Below are positions 17,501 to 26,838 of a DNA stretch of 63,489 nucleotides, piece after piece. Each line of letters starts with the position of its first letter. Positions within the stretch are counted from its first letter, which is position 1. The stretch spans positions 1 through 63,489 of the forward strand of contig JAXMFT010000017.1 of assembly GCA_046347635.1 (NCBI GenBank), read 5' to 3'. Made by a program: the position numbers and the translations under genes. This DNA comes from JAGVSZ01 sp019137045 (GTDB taxonomy: Bacteria; Pseudomonadota; Gammaproteobacteria; Burkholderiales; SG8-39). Under the pieces are notes generated by a model. The model had not been told where the DNA came from and did no database searches. It saw only the letters and a list, made by a program, of their open reading frames with translations.

Positions 17501-18914
17501 GCGCGAGCGCCCTGCGCCAGCGCTTCCCCGTCTCCACGAGGTAGAGGACGAAGCCGAGCAGGAACAGCGCCGCGAATGCCGCCGCGATGCCGGAATAGAT
17601 GGCGCCGTGCGCGAGCTCGGCGGGATACGCGGCGAAACGGCGCGGCACCGAGTACGCGCCGGACAGGTAGAACATGAGGAAGAACCCGTAGGCGCCCAGC
17701 ACCATGAGCGTCGCGAGGAGCTTCTGGTAACCGGTGCGCTCGGGCGCCGCGGCCGCCTCCTGGCACACGTGGTAGAAGTAGGCCACCACCAGGAACACCA
17801 GCCCGGCCACCATGTAGGTGTGGAAGTGCGCCGGCACCCACAGCGTGTTGTGCAGGCGCACGTTCGCGCTGATCGTCGAGTCGATCACCGCCCCCACCCC
17901 GCCGATCGCCCAGCCGGCCAGGCCGAGGAAGAACAGGATCGAGGCCAGGTTCCAGCGCATGCGCGCGCGGTAGACGAGCAGCAGCGCGCCGAAGATCGTG
18001 ACCACCGCGGCGGGAATCGCGCTCGCGTACGAGGCGACCTGCCCGATGTACTGCAGCACGCCCGGCTGCACGAAGTCCATGTACAGGTGGTGGAAGTAGG
18101 CGACCAGCACGATCGCGAGCACCGCGTTCCACGAGATCACCACCACCTTGTTCGTCTTCCACGGCCGGCCGGCGTACTCGGGCAGCACCTCGTAGGCGAG
18201 CGCCACCCCGAGGTAGAGCGCGAGGTTGACCAGCGTGTGGCCGAAGAAGAAGATCAGGTTCTTCATGAGCAGCGCGTCGTTCGGCGCGCCGGTGGCGAGC
18301 TCGAGGTAGAACAGCACCAGCATGATCACGCCGGCGACCAGCGCCGCGACCGAGGCGATCAGGCTGACGGTGATGATCAGGACCGCGGGCGGGAGCACCG
18401 GGTCGCTGCGCCCGGCGAGGTAATGCCAGCCGAGCGCCTGGCCGAGCGAGTACCTGGCGGCGATCGCGCGCAGCAGGTCGAGCGACCAGACGAGCCAGGT
18501 GGCGCCGAGCACGGTGAGCGAGACGAGGAACACCACCGCCGACCAGGCGGGCCACTCGCCCTTGAACGGCAGGGGATAGAGGAAGTACCACCCGGCGGCG
18601 AAGCGGCCGAGGAACACGCACGCGAGCAGCAGCAGCACGCCGACGACGGTGCCGGCGATCGCGAGCCGCCCGATCGCCGGCGACGGCGCGGCGTACTTTG
18701 CCAGCACGTTCGCCGCGCACGCGACCGAGGCCACGTACCAGACCCCGACCATCCCGACGCCGTGCAGCGTCATCATCGGGTAGAACCAGCCCTCGAGCGC
18801 GGGGAGCGCGCCGGCCTGCACCGAGCGCATGTAGATGCCGAGCAGGATCAGGACGGGAAACAGCACGAAGGTGATCGCCATCCAGTAGAGCGTCTGGGAC
18901 TTCACGGCGCGCAT
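17490..18914 (-). CDS. Heme-copper oxidase superfamily subunit I lacking the cross-linked Tyr (NOR-like)
   Basis: A 474-residue catalytic subunit with about 12 transmembrane helices. Metal ligands are all present: low-spin heme His51 (TLHG), His226 (FFFGHT), His275-His276 (YFHHLY), and His363/His365 (VPAHFHTY). The position four residues after His226, tyrosine in A- and B-type oxygen reductases, is Asn230 (GHTLVN). Helix order and length resemble B-type (ba3-like) enzymes. Loss of this Tyr is the hallmark of NO reductases derived from oxidases, so NO reduction is a reasonable inference. Partners are the CuA/cytochrome c subunit upstream and SCO downstream. Confidence 0.85.
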   Translation of the reverse strand: MRAVKSQTLYWMAITFVLFPVLILLGIYMRSVQAGALPALEGWFYPMMTLHGVGMVGVWYVASVACAANVLAKYAAPSPAIGRLAIAGTVVGVLLLLACVFLGRFAAGWYFLYPLPFKGEWPAWSAVVFLVSLTVLGATWLVWSLDLLRAIAARYSLGQALGWHYLAGRSDPVLPPAVLIITVSLIASVAALVAGVIMLVLFYLELATGAPNDALLMKNLIFFFGHTLVNLALYLGVALAYEVLPEYAGRPWKTNKVVVISWNAVLAIVLVAYFHHLYMDFVQPGVLQYIGQVASYASAIPAAVVTIFGALLLVYRARMRWNLASILFFLGLAGWAIGGVGAVIDSTISANVRLHNTLWVPAHFHTYMVAGLVFLVVAYFYHVCQEAAAAPERTGYQKLLATLMVLGAYGFFLMFYLSGAYSVPRRFAAYPAELAHGAIYSGIAAAFAALFLLGFVLYLVETGKRWRRALAHAS

Positions 18915-18936
18915 CGATTCTCTCCCCGGGTTCGTC

Positions 18937-19899
18937 TCACTCGACCGTCAGGCCGACCTGCATGAGGTGGTGGCCGGCGGCGCAGTACTCGAGGCAGAAA
19001 GCCTTGTACTGCCCCGGCTCGGCGAGCCGCACCACCAGCCGGTTCACGTAGCCGGGCATCGCCTGGGTCTGGGCCACGAGCTGGCGCTGCGGCCCGTACA
19101 GCCCGAAGCCGTGGTTGACGTCGAGGCTGGTGACGCGGAACTCCACCAGCGTGCCGGCCTTCAGCGCCAGGCGCTGGATCGTCGGCACCCGCCCGATGTC
19201 GGTCGCCCTGACGATCGGCTCGTCGGAAAAGACGAAGTCGAACTGCCGGGCGGCGACGTGCACGATGCGGTCGGGCTTGAGGTCGGCCCGGGCGTAGGGT
19301 GCGCGCGGCAGCGTCGCGACCAGGAGCGCGACCAGCACGACCGCCGCGGTGACGAAGAACACCTTGCGCACGCCGTACGCGCGCTTCACGTCCACTTCCG
19401 CGGGCGAGCGGGTGCTGAGCGCGATCCACCCGAACACCGCGACGATCAGCGCCGCGAGCACGAGGAACGTCGTGAGCACCGCCGACTGCGGCGCGGCGAG
19501 CTCGGGCTGCGGGAGGGGCGACGGCCGTGCGGCCGCGGCGGCCGGGACCGCCCCCGCGGTCACCGCCTGGATGTGGGCGAGCACCGCGCGCGCGTCGGCC
19601 TCCGACAGGCCGAGGTTGGGCATGATGATGCGGTTGTACTTCTCGTACAGGCGGACCGCGACCTCGTCCTTCGCCGCGATCATCTTGTCGGGCGCGGTGA
19701 TGAAGTGCAGCAGCCAGGCCTCCGGCCGCCGCGCGGCGACGCCGTGCAGGTCGGGGCCGATCCGGTCCCCGCCGCCGATGGTGTGGCAGGCGGCGCACTT
19801 CTGTTCGTACAGGACCTTGCCGTCTGCCGCGGTGTCCGCGCGCGCGGCCCCGGCGAGGGCGAGCGCGGCGGCCGCGAGGAGCGCTGTGTGGCGAAGCAT
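18937..19899 (-). CDS. Cytochrome c-CuA fusion subunit II
   Basis: A 320-residue electron-entry subunit. It has a signal peptide (1-22), then a cytochrome c domain with CAACH (C35, C38, H39) and distal Met93 in IIMPNLG. Two transmembrane helices at about 140-160 and 181-200 lead to a cupredoxin domain with a full CuA set: His in DVNHGFG, then C302, E304, C306, H310 and M313. The cytochrome domain is N-terminal; in caa3 oxidases it is C-terminal. The start ATG 19899 was chosen for the signal peptide. First gene of the locus. Confidence 0.85.
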   Translation of the reverse strand: MLRHTALLAAAALALAGAARADTAADGKVLYEQKCAACHTIGGGDRIGPDLHGVAARRPEAWLLHFITAPDKMIAAKDEVAVRLYEKYNRIIMPNLGLSEADARAVLAHIQAVTAGAVPAAAAARPSPLPQPELAAPQSAVLTTFLVLAALIVAVFGWIALSTRSPAEVDVKRAYGVRKVFFVTAAVVLVALLVATLPRAPYARADLKPDRIVHVAARQFDFVFSDEPIVRATDIGRVPTIQRLALKAGTLVEFRVTSLDVNHGFGLYGPQRQLVAQTQAMPGYVNRLVVRLAEPGQYKAFCLEYCAAGHHLMQVGLTVE

Positions 19900-20058
19900 G
19901 ACCCGGTTTCCCGCTGTGAGGACCGGTCTTCTGTACGACGCCGCTCTTACAATCCACTTACACGCGCCGCAAACGGAAAGGACTAAGATTGCCGCCGGCA
20001 CGGCGGACGGGGGAGGGTCGTGCCGATCTTCGCAACCTCGGGATCGCCCGGAGCGCGC

Positions 20059-20433
20059 ATGGCGCAACTGCGAGTACTGGACGAGGACCACGCGCGCGGC
20101 GTCGCGGCGCTGTGCGAGGCGATCGTGCCCGGGTCCGCGCGCGTCGGCCCGGTGGTCTACGTCGACGCCAAGCTCGCGCTGATGCCGCCGCCGGTGCGCG
20201 CCGCGGCGCTGGCGGCGATCGATCGGCTGGCGCCGGCCGCCGCGAGCGGGGCGCTCGCGCGGCACGAGCGCACGCCCGAGTTCGCGCTGGTGCGCGCGCT
20301 GGCGATCGAGGCGTTCTACAGCGACTTCGTCGCGCCCGGCCACGCCGGCCCGGGGGCGTGGGCCGAGATCGGCTTCGAGCCGCCGCGCGCGGTCGATCTC
20401 GAGCGCGACTGGTCGTACCTGGGGATCCGGTGA
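20059..20433 (+). CDS. Small subunit-like protein of a GMC dehydrogenase
   Basis: A 124-residue soluble protein (ATG 20059 behind GGAGCGCGC; an upstream GTG at 20020 would add 13 residues). It contains LCEAIVPGSAR and EAFYSDFVAPGHAG, recalling the gluconate 2-dehydrogenase subunit 3 family that pairs with FAD subunits. No twin-arginine signal is visible. Its TGA overlaps the GTG of the GMC oxidoreductase gene, so the two are translationally coupled. Confidence 0.6.
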   Translation: MAQLRVLDEDHARGVAALCEAIVPGSARVGPVVYVDAKLALMPPPVRAAALAAIDRLAPAAASGALARHERTPEFALVRALAIEAFYSDFVAPGHAGPGAWAEIGFEPPRAVDLERDWSYLGIR

Positions 20434-21875
20434 AGGACGGGTTCGACGTCGTCGTGGTCGGCTCGGGGGCCGGCGGCGGCGTGGTCGCCGGCGAGCTGGC
20501 GCAGGGCGGCTACCGCGTGCTGCTGCTCGAAGTCGGACGCCACTTGACCACGCAAGACTTCCGGCGCTGGGAGGCCAAGGCCACGCACGACCTCTTCTGG
20601 CCGCTGCGCTTCGCACCGCTGCCCGACGGCGACGTGGTGACGTTTCTCTCGGCGCGCTGCGTCGGAGGCACGACGACGATCAACACCAAGGTGGCGCTGC
20701 GCGCCCACGAGGAGGACGTGGCGAAGTGGCACCTCGCCACCGGCCTCACCAACGGCGCGGGCCGGCCGTTCGCGCGCGCCGATCTCGACCCCTACTACGC
20801 GCGCGTCGAGGACCTCCTCGGCGTGCGCGAGCGCAGCGATTGGCAGAAGTGCATCTACACGGTGCGGCCCGGGTTCCGCGCGCTCGGCGCCGACCTCGAG
20901 CCGGTGCACTCGTACACCGACGCGGAGTGTCAGAGCTACGGCTCGTGCCTGCAGGGCTGCCCCACGGGCGGGGGCAAGTCGACGATGAACACCTACATCG
21001 CCTGGGCCCTCGCGCGCGGACTGCTCGACCTGCGCACCAGCGCACAGGTCGAGCGCGTGCTGATCGAGGACACGGCCGCGGGGCCGCAGGCCGTCGGCGT
21101 CGAGTACGCGGACGCCGCCGGCGCGCGCCACCGCGTGCGCGCGCGCTACGTCGTCGCCGCCGCGGGCGCCCTCAACACGCCCCAGCTGCTGCTGCGCTCG
21201 GGCTTGCGCAACGGCGCCCTCGGGCGTCACGTCGGCCTGCACCCGGCGCGCCTCGTCTACGGCCTGTTCGACGAGCCGCAGGACGCGCACCGCGTGTACC
21301 CGATCTCGGCGCACTGCATGAAGTTCCAGCGCGACGCGGACGGCGGCTTCGTGGTCGAGGCCGCGACCGTCATGGACCCGATCGCCTTCGCGACCACGCT
21401 CCGCGACGAGCACGGGCCGCTGTGGGGGGCGCGGCTGGTCGAGGCGGTGCGCGCCTACCGCCGCTACGCCGGGGTGCTGGCGATGGTCAACGACGAGAAC
21501 AACGCGTCGGTGCAGCTCGACGCGGGCGGCGCCGAGCGGATCGCAGTCGACCTGCAGCCGAGCGAGCTCGCGCGCATCGCCGCGGCCCGGCAATTCAGCC
21601 ACGACGTGCTGCGCGCGGCGGGCGCGCGGCAGGTGTACTGGACGGGGCTGATCTCCACGCACGTCCAGGGCGGCTGCCGCATGGGCGACGATCCGGCGCG
21701 GTCGGTCGTCGACCGACGCGGCGAGGCGCACGAAGTGAAGCGCCTGTTCGTCGGCGACGCGTCGCTCCTTCCGCGCACGCTCTCGGTCAATCCGTCGCTG
21801 ACCGTGATGGCGCTGGCGACGCGCCTCGCCGAGCACCTGGTGACGGAGATGTCCGAGGACCTGTCGCCCGCCTGA
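20430..21875 (+). CDS. GMC-family FAD-dependent oxidoreductase
   Basis: A 481-residue flavoprotein. The N-terminal FAD-binding GSGAGGGVVAGEL (residues 10-22) and the contact region CVGGTTTINTKV are typical. The C-terminal GMC signature has the catalytic His in STHVQGGCRMG and Asn in LSVNPSLTVMALATR. A cysteine-rich loop (ECQSYGSCLQGCPTGG) is shared with the gluconate/alcohol dehydrogenase-like branch. GTG start overlaps the upstream small gene. Probably oxidises an alcohol or sugar and passes electrons to a membrane acceptor; the substrate is unknown. Confidence 0.8.
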   Translation: MKDGFDVVVVGSGAGGGVVAGELAQGGYRVLLLEVGRHLTTQDFRRWEAKATHDLFWPLRFAPLPDGDVVTFLSARCVGGTTTINTKVALRAHEEDVAKWHLATGLTNGAGRPFARADLDPYYARVEDLLGVRERSDWQKCIYTVRPGFRALGADLEPVHSYTDAECQSYGSCLQGCPTGGGKSTMNTYIAWALARGLLDLRTSAQVERVLIEDTAAGPQAVGVEYADAAGARHRVRARYVVAAAGALNTPQLLLRSGLRNGALGRHVGLHPARLVYGLFDEPQDAHRVYPISAHCMKFQRDADGGFVVEAATVMDPIAFATTLRDEHGPLWGARLVEAVRAYRRYAGVLAMVNDENNASVQLDAGGAERIAVDLQPSELARIAAARQFSHDVLRAAGARQVYWTGLISTHVQGGCRMGDDPARSVVDRRGEAHEVKRLFVGDASLLPRTLSVNPSLTVMALATRLAEHLVTEMSEDLSPA

Positions 21876-21882
21876 GCCCGGC

Positions 21883-21902
21883 CCGCGGCGGCTACGCCGC
21901 GG
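21883..21902. terminator. Hairpin between convergent GMC and AraC genes
   Basis: CCGCGGCG-GCTA-CGCCGCGG gives an eight-base-pair stem overlapping the end of the AraC-type gene. It probably serves both transcripts. Confidence 0.45.
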
Positions 21903-22836
21903 CCGCGAGCGCCCGGTACCCGCGCGGTGCGATGCCGTAGCGCGCCCGGAAGCTGCGGCTGAAGTGCGCCGCGCTGCTGAAGCCCCATTCGAAGGCGATG
22001 TCCGTGATCGAGCGCGCGCGCAGCGCCGGCGCGGCGAGGTCCTCGCGGATGCGCGCGAGGCGCGCCTGCCAGATGTACGCGGCCAGGGTCTCGCCCTCGT
22101 CGCGGAAGAGCTTGTGCAGGTTGCGCTTGCTGCAGCCGACGGCGGCGGCCACGCGATCGAGCGTCATGGCCGGGTCGCGCAGGTTGGCGTCGACGTAGGC
22201 GCGCACGCGGTCGCGGGCCGAGGCGCGCAGCGAAAAATCGGACTGGATCCCGGCGCGCTCCAGGAGCGCCAGCGCGATCGACTCGGCGAGCCGGTCGGCC
22301 GCCGCATCCGCCTGCGACCTCGCCGGCGCGTCGTCGAACGCGGCGACCAGCCGCTCGAAGGCCACGCCGCTCGCGCCGCCGCGGCCGGGAAAGCGCCGCG
22401 CGGCGACCTGGTCGACGCGCACGCCCGGCGCCTGCACGCGCTCGCGCGGCAGGACCAGCACGAGCTGCGCGACGCTCGCGGGATTGGTGACCACGTAGGA
22501 CCGGGCGGAGTCGTAGATGCTCCACTCCCCGGGCCTCAGCACCACGCGCCGACCCGCCTGCTCGAAGCTCGCCGCGCCGCGCAGCTGCGCGACCACCTTC
22601 AGGCCGCCGCGATCGTCCCGGCGGGCCTCCGCGGGCGAGCGCATCACGCGGTGGCGCGTCGCGTCGATGCGGCAGAGCCGCAGGTCGGCGAGCTCGCTCG
22701 ACGCCAGTCGGCCGTCGAACCGCGGCCCGGCATAGGCGGGCGAGAGCAGGCTGCGGAACTGCCGCCACAGCAGATCGGCCCACATCGCCTGGCGCTCGGC
22801 GGGTGCGACGTCCTGCGTGGAGATGACCGAGGGCAT
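21892..22836 (-). CDS. AraC-family transcriptional regulator
   Basis: A 314-residue regulator. The N-terminal 170 residues match the AraC-binding-like domain (PAERQAMWADLLWRQF, LRPGEWSIYDSARSY). The C-terminal 100 residues carry two helix-turn-helix motifs: DRVAAAVGCSKRNLHKLFRD and ITDIAFEWGFSSAAHFSRSF, ending in the family signature YGIAPRGYR. It is divergent from the LIV transporter operon that starts 150 bases away, so it may control that operon. Confidence 0.85.
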   Translation of the reverse strand: MPSVISTQDVAPAERQAMWADLLWRQFRSLLSPAYAGPRFDGRLASSELADLRLCRIDATRHRVMRSPAEARRDDRGGLKVVAQLRGAASFEQAGRRVVLRPGEWSIYDSARSYVVTNPASVAQLVLVLPRERVQAPGVRVDQVAARRFPGRGGASGVAFERLVAAFDDAPARSQADAAADRLAESIALALLERAGIQSDFSLRASARDRVRAYVDANLRDPAMTLDRVAAAVGCSKRNLHKLFRDEGETLAAYIWQARLARIREDLAAPALRARSITDIAFEWGFSSAAHFSRSFRARYGIAPRGYRALAAAA

Positions 22837-22989
22837 GAGCGGGGGCCGGCGCGGCGCGGAACCGGAGTGGAGTGTAGCGGAGCGCCTCGATGCTGCATCG
22901 CATCACGCGCGTCCCCGCGCGCGGTTCGCTCTGGGGCAAGACGCGCGGCCCGAACGCGACCAGAATGGCGCCTCTCAGGAGGAGGGATC

Positions 22990-24210
22990 ATGATGCTGAA
23001 GAACGTGATTCGCACCACGCTCGCCGCCGCGGCGGTCGCCGCCCTCGGCCTCGCCGGCGCCGCCGGCGCGCAGGACATCAAGTCGATCAAGGTCGGCTAC
23101 GCCATCTCGAAGACCGGCCCCAACGCCGGCGGCGCGGCCACCACCAACATCCCGCAGTACGAGATGTGGGTGAAGGAGGTCAACGCCCGCGGCGGCCTGA
23201 TGCTGAAGAGCCTCGGCAGGCGCGTGCCGATCGAGGTGGTCGAGTACGACGACCGCTCCAGCTCCGAGGAGGCGGTGCGCGCGGTCGAGCGCCTGATCAC
23301 CCAGGACAAGGTGGACCTGCTCTTCCCGCCCTGGGGCACCGGCATCAACCTCGCGGTGGGCCCGGTGTTCAACAAGTACGGCTACCCGCAGCTCGCCTTC
23401 AGCGCGGTGACCGACAAGGCGCCGGAGCTCGCCAAGCGCTGGCCCAACAGCTTCTGGTTCCTCGGCACCAGCAAGCAGTACATCGACGCGCTCTCCGCGC
23501 TGCTCGAGCAGGCGCGCAAGGACGGCAAGATCAACGGCAACATCGCGATGGTGAGCATCTCCGACGGGTTCGGCATCGACCTCGCGAACGCGGCGCGCCC
23601 CGGCTTCGCCAAGGCGGGCTTCAAGGTGGTGTACGACAAGAGCTACCCGATCGGCACGCAGGACATGTCGCCGCTGCTCGCCGAGGCCGCGCGCTCGGGC
23701 GCCGACACCTTCGTCGCCTTCAGCTACCCGCCCGACACCTTCGCGCTCACCGAGCAGGCCAAGGTGACCTCCTTCGCGCCCAAGGTGATGTTCCTCGGCG
23801 TGGGCACGTTCTTCTCGATGTTCCCGGACAAGTTCGGCCCGGGGGTGGAGGGCATCATCTCGTTCGGCGGCTGGGCGCCGAACAACCAGGCGCTGCTCGA
23901 CTACGCCAAGCGGCACCGGGAGATGTTCAAGCGCGGGCCGGACCTCTGGGGCGCCGCGATCGGCTACTCCTCGCTGCAGATGCTCGAGCAGGCGATCGAG
24001 CGCGTCGGCAAGATCGACCGCGCGGCGATCGTCAAGGAGCTGCAGACGGGGACCTTCGACACGCTGATCGGCAAGATCAAGCTGGTCGACAACATGCCGA
24101 AGGACGCGTTCCCGCTCATCGGCCAGTGGCAGAAGGGCTTCTACGCGGGCGTCGCCCCGGCGGGCCCGAACGCCGCGCAGCTGGTGATCCCCAAGGCGCC
24201 GTGGAAGTAG
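22990..24210 (+). CDS. LIV-type ABC transporter substrate-binding protein
   Basis: A 406-residue periplasmic binding protein of the Leu/Ile/Val (Peripla_BP_6) family. It has a signal peptide (1-27, cleaved before QDIKSIKVGYA). Typical features are ISKTGPNAGG, EVVEYDDRSSSEEAVRAVERL and PPWGTGINLAVGP. Such proteins bind amino acids, amides, or aromatic or short-chain acids. AGGAGGAGGGATC precedes the ATG. A strong palindromic hairpin downstream separates it from the permease genes, a usual way to make binding protein in excess. Confidence 0.85.
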   Translation: MMLKNVIRTTLAAAAVAALGLAGAAGAQDIKSIKVGYAISKTGPNAGGAATTNIPQYEMWVKEVNARGGLMLKSLGRRVPIEVVEYDDRSSSEEAVRAVERLITQDKVDLLFPPWGTGINLAVGPVFNKYGYPQLAFSAVTDKAPELAKRWPNSFWFLGTSKQYIDALSALLEQARKDGKINGNIAMVSISDGFGIDLANAARPGFAKAGFKVVYDKSYPIGTQDMSPLLAEAARSGADTFVAFSYPPDTFALTEQAKVTSFAPKVMFLGVGTFFSMFPDKFGPGVEGIISFGGWAPNNQALLDYAKRHREMFKRGPDLWGAAIGYSSLQMLEQAIERVGKIDRAAIVKELQTGTFDTLIGKIKLVDNMPKDAFPLIGQWQKGFYAGVAPAGPNAAQLVIPKAPWK

Positions 24211-24250
24211 CGGCACGGCCGGCGGCCGGCGGGCGCGCGCGCCCCGCCGC

Positions 24251-24270
24251 CCGCCTGCGGCCGCAGGCGG
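24251..24270 (+). terminator. Hairpin between binding-protein and permease genes
   Basis: CCGCCTGCGG directly followed by CCGCAGGCGG is a perfect 20-base palindrome in the 110-base gap after the binding-protein gene. Likely an attenuator or mRNA-stabilising hairpin that raises binding protein over membrane subunits. Confidence 0.5.
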
Positions 24271-24320
24271 CGCCCCCCGGCGCAATCGCGCGCGCGGCAC
24301 CCCGCCCCGCCAGCAGCTGA

Positions 24321-25193
24321 ATGCTGATCGACGCGACGCTCTCCGGGCTGATCCTCGGAGGGATGTACGCGCTCGTCGCCATGGGGCTGTCGCTCCAGTA
24401 CGGCGTGGCGCGCATCATGAACCTGTCCTACGGCGAGGTGCTCATCGCCGCGTCGTTCGGCGCCTGGTGGCTGTTCACCGGCGCCGGGGTGAGCCCGCTC
24501 GCCGGCATGCTCGCGGTGGTGCCGGCCGCCTTCGCCGCGAGCTGGCTCGTCTACCGCGTGCTGCTCGTGCCGCTCGTGCGGCGCGCGCAGACGCGCGACG
24601 CGCTGGAAGTGGACTCCATCCTCGCCACCTTCGGTCTCGCGTTCGTGGTGCAGGGGGTGATGCTGGTCGCCTTCGGCGGCGCCTACTACAGCTACGCGTA
24701 CCTTGCGATTCCGGTCAAGATCCTGGGCGCGACGGTGGCGGTCAACCGGCTCCTCGCGTTCGGCGTCGCCGTGGCGATCGGCCTCGCGCTCTACCTCGGC
24801 CTGACGCGCACCCGCGCCGGCACCGCGGTGCGCGCGGTGGCGGTGAACCCGGAGTCCGCTCGGCTGGTGGCGATCGACGTGCAGGCGACCGCGGGCCTCG
24901 CTTTCGCCCTCGGCGGGGCGCTGGTCGCCGCCGGCGGCGTGCTGGTGTCGATGTTCCTCACGTTCAACGCCAACATCGGCGTCATGTTCACGATGAAGGC
25001 GCTGATCGTGGTGATCATGGGCGGCGTAGGCAATCTCCTCGGCGCGCTGGTGGCGGGGCTGGTGCTGGGACTCGCCGAGACGTTCGTCGCCACCTGGGTC
25101 GATCCCGGCCTGACGCTCGCGGCGACCTACAGCCTGTTTCTCGCGGTGCTGCTCGCGCGGCCGCAGGGGCTGTTCGGCGGGAGCGGGCGATGA
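24321..25193 (+). CDS. livH: LIV-type ABC permease, LivH-like
   Basis: A 290-residue inner-membrane permease with about eight transmembrane helices. LivH signatures are LILGGMYALVAMGLSLQYG near the N-terminus and MKALIVVIMGGVGNLLGALVAG near the C-terminus. It pairs with the LivM-like permease, whose ATG overlaps this stop codon (ATGA). Substrate class follows the binding protein and is not resolved by sequence. Confidence 0.85.
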   Translation: MLIDATLSGLILGGMYALVAMGLSLQYGVARIMNLSYGEVLIAASFGAWWLFTGAGVSPLAGMLAVVPAAFAASWLVYRVLLVPLVRRAQTRDALEVDSILATFGLAFVVQGVMLVAFGGAYYSYAYLAIPVKILGATVAVNRLLAFGVAVAIGLALYLGLTRTRAGTAVRAVAVNPESARLVAIDVQATAGLAFALGGALVAAGGVLVSMFLTFNANIGVMFTMKALIVVIMGGVGNLLGALVAGLVLGLAETFVATWVDPGLTLAATYSLFLAVLLARPQGLFGGSGR

Positions 25194-26107
25194 GCGGCCG
25201 GGCGGCTGCCGCGCTCGCCGGCGCCGCAGCGCTGGTCGCCCTCCTCGCGACGGTCCCGCTCGTGGCCGACGACTACCGGCTGTCGCTCGCGATCAGCATC
25301 ATGAACTACACCGTGCTCGCGACCGCGTGGGCGCTCTTTTCCGGGCCGACGCGCTACGTGTCGCTCGCCACGGTGGCGTTCTTCGGCATCGGCGCCTACG
25401 TCGTCGCGGTGCTGGGCGAGGGCAACCCGTGGCCGCTGGTGCTCGCGGCCGCGCTCGCAATCGGCGTCGCGGTGGCGCTCGTGGTGGGTCTCTCGACGCT
25501 GCGCCTGACCGGGGTCTACTTCGTCATCTTCACCTTCGGCCTCGCGGAGCTCGTGCGCCAGCTCGTGACCTGGTACGAGGTCAACCGCACGCGCACCCTG
25601 GGGCGCTACATCTTCCTCGACATCGGCGCCGCCCAGATCTACTGGCAGCTGCTCGCGCTCGCGGTGCTGGTCTTCGCGCTCGGCATCCTGATCCGGCGCT
25701 CGCGCCTCGGCCTCGCGCTGCGCGTGATCGGCGACGACGAGGCGGTGGCGCGCCACGTCGGCATCAACACCACCCTCGCGAAGGTCGCGCTCTTCGCGCT
25801 CAGCGCCGCGTTCATGACCGTGGCCGGCGCGGTGATGGCGCCGCGCTGGACCTACATCGACCCGGCGATCGCGTTCAACCCGGTGGTGTCCTTCCAGGTG
25901 CTGATCATGGCGCTGCTCGGCGGCGTGCATCGCCTCTACGGGCCGCTGCTCGGCGTCGTCCCGCTGACGCTGCTGTTCGACTACCTGCTGGCGCGCTTCC
26001 CCAACCACTTCAGCATCATGGTGGGGATCGCGTTCCTGCTGATCGTCTACGCGATCCCGCAGGGCGTCGCCGGCCTCGTCGAGCGCCTGCTGCGGAGGCC
26101 GTCGTGA
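25190..26107 (+). CDS. livM: LIV-type ABC permease, LivM-like
   Basis: A 305-residue permease with about nine transmembrane helices. LivM features are YVSLATVAFFGIGAY, the cytoplasmic coupling loop LRVIGDDEAVARHVGIN (about 180-196) and ALLGGVHRLYGPLLG. The start codon overlaps the livH stop, and the following ATPase GTG overlaps this stop, giving a strictly coupled order. Confidence 0.85.
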   Translation: MSGRAAAALAGAAALVALLATVPLVADDYRLSLAISIMNYTVLATAWALFSGPTRYVSLATVAFFGIGAYVVAVLGEGNPWPLVLAAALAIGVAVALVVGLSTLRLTGVYFVIFTFGLAELVRQLVTWYEVNRTRTLGRYIFLDIGAAQIYWQLLALAVLVFALGILIRRSRLGLALRVIGDDEAVARHVGINTTLAKVALFALSAAFMTVAGAVMAPRWTYIDPAIAFNPVVSFQVLIMALLGGVHRLYGPLLGVVPLTLLFDYLLARFPNHFSIMVGIAFLLIVYAIPQGVAGLVERLLRRPS

Positions 26108-26838
26108 GCGCCGCGCCGCTGCTCGAGGTGGCGGGCCTCACGCGCAGCTTCGGCGGGCTGCGTGCCGTGGACGAGGTGAGCCTGCGCGTGGCGGCGGGCG
26201 AGATCGTCGGCCTGCTCGGGCCCAACGGCTCGGGCAAGACCACGGTGCTGAACCTCATCTCCGGCGCGCTGCGACCCGACCGGGGCACGGTGCACCTCGC
26301 CGGCGCGCCGATCCAGGGGCTGCCGGCGTTCCGCATCGCGCGCAAGGGCGTCGCGCGCACGTTCCAGCTGGTGCGCGTGCTCGGCTCGATGAGCTGCCGC
26401 GAGAACGTGCTCGCCGCGGTCGCCTTCGGCGCGCACGGGCAGTGGGGGGAGGGCGCGCGCCGCGCCGCCGACGCGCTGCTCGACCGCGTCGGCCTCGGCG
26501 GCCGCGGCGACGCGCCGGGCGCGGACCTCACCTACATCGACCAGAAGCGGCTCGAGCTCGCGCGCGCACTCGCGCTGCGGCCCGCGCTGCTCCTCCTGGA
26601 CGAATGGCTCGCGGGCCTGAACCCCGCCGAGCTGCGGGTCGGCATCGAGCTCGTGCGGGCCCTGCGCGCCGAGGGCATCGGCATCCTGCTGGTCGAGCAC
26701 GTGATGGACGCGATACGGTCCCTCTGCGACCGCTGCGTGGTGATGAACGCGGGCCGGGTGATCGCCGCAGGCGCGCCCGCCGCGGTGCTCGCCGACGCCG
26801 AGGTGGTGCGCGCGTACCTGGGGGACGAGCATGCTTGA
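26104..26838 (+). CDS. livG: LIV-type ABC ATPase, LivG-like
   Basis: A 244-residue ATPase. Walker A is GPNGSGKTT (about 38-46), the Q-loop is TFQLVR, Walker B is LLLLDEWLAGL, and the H-loop is LLVEHVM. The ABC signature is degenerate, DLTYIDQKRLELARAL in place of an LSGGQ-like form, a variant I have seen in other betaproteobacterial LivG sequences. GTG start overlaps the livM stop. Confidence 0.85.
   Translation: MSAAPLLEVAGLTRSFGGLRAVDEVSLRVAAGEIVGLLGPNGSGKTTVLNLISGALRPDRGTVHLAGAPIQGLPAFRIARKGVARTFQLVRVLGSMSCRENVLAAVAFGAHGQWGEGARRAADALLDRVGLGGRGDAPGADLTYIDQKRLELARALALRPALLLLDEWLAGLNPAELRVGIELVRALRAEGIGILLVEHVMDAIRSLCDRCVVMNAGRVIAAGAPAAVLADAEVVRAYLGDEHA

Noticed and set aside
17490..18914. 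Ordinary ba3 or cbb3 cytochrome oxidase
   Set aside because: The tyrosine of the B type is Asn230, and no cbb3-type partner genes (ccoO, ccoP) are present; kept as NOR-like with caution.
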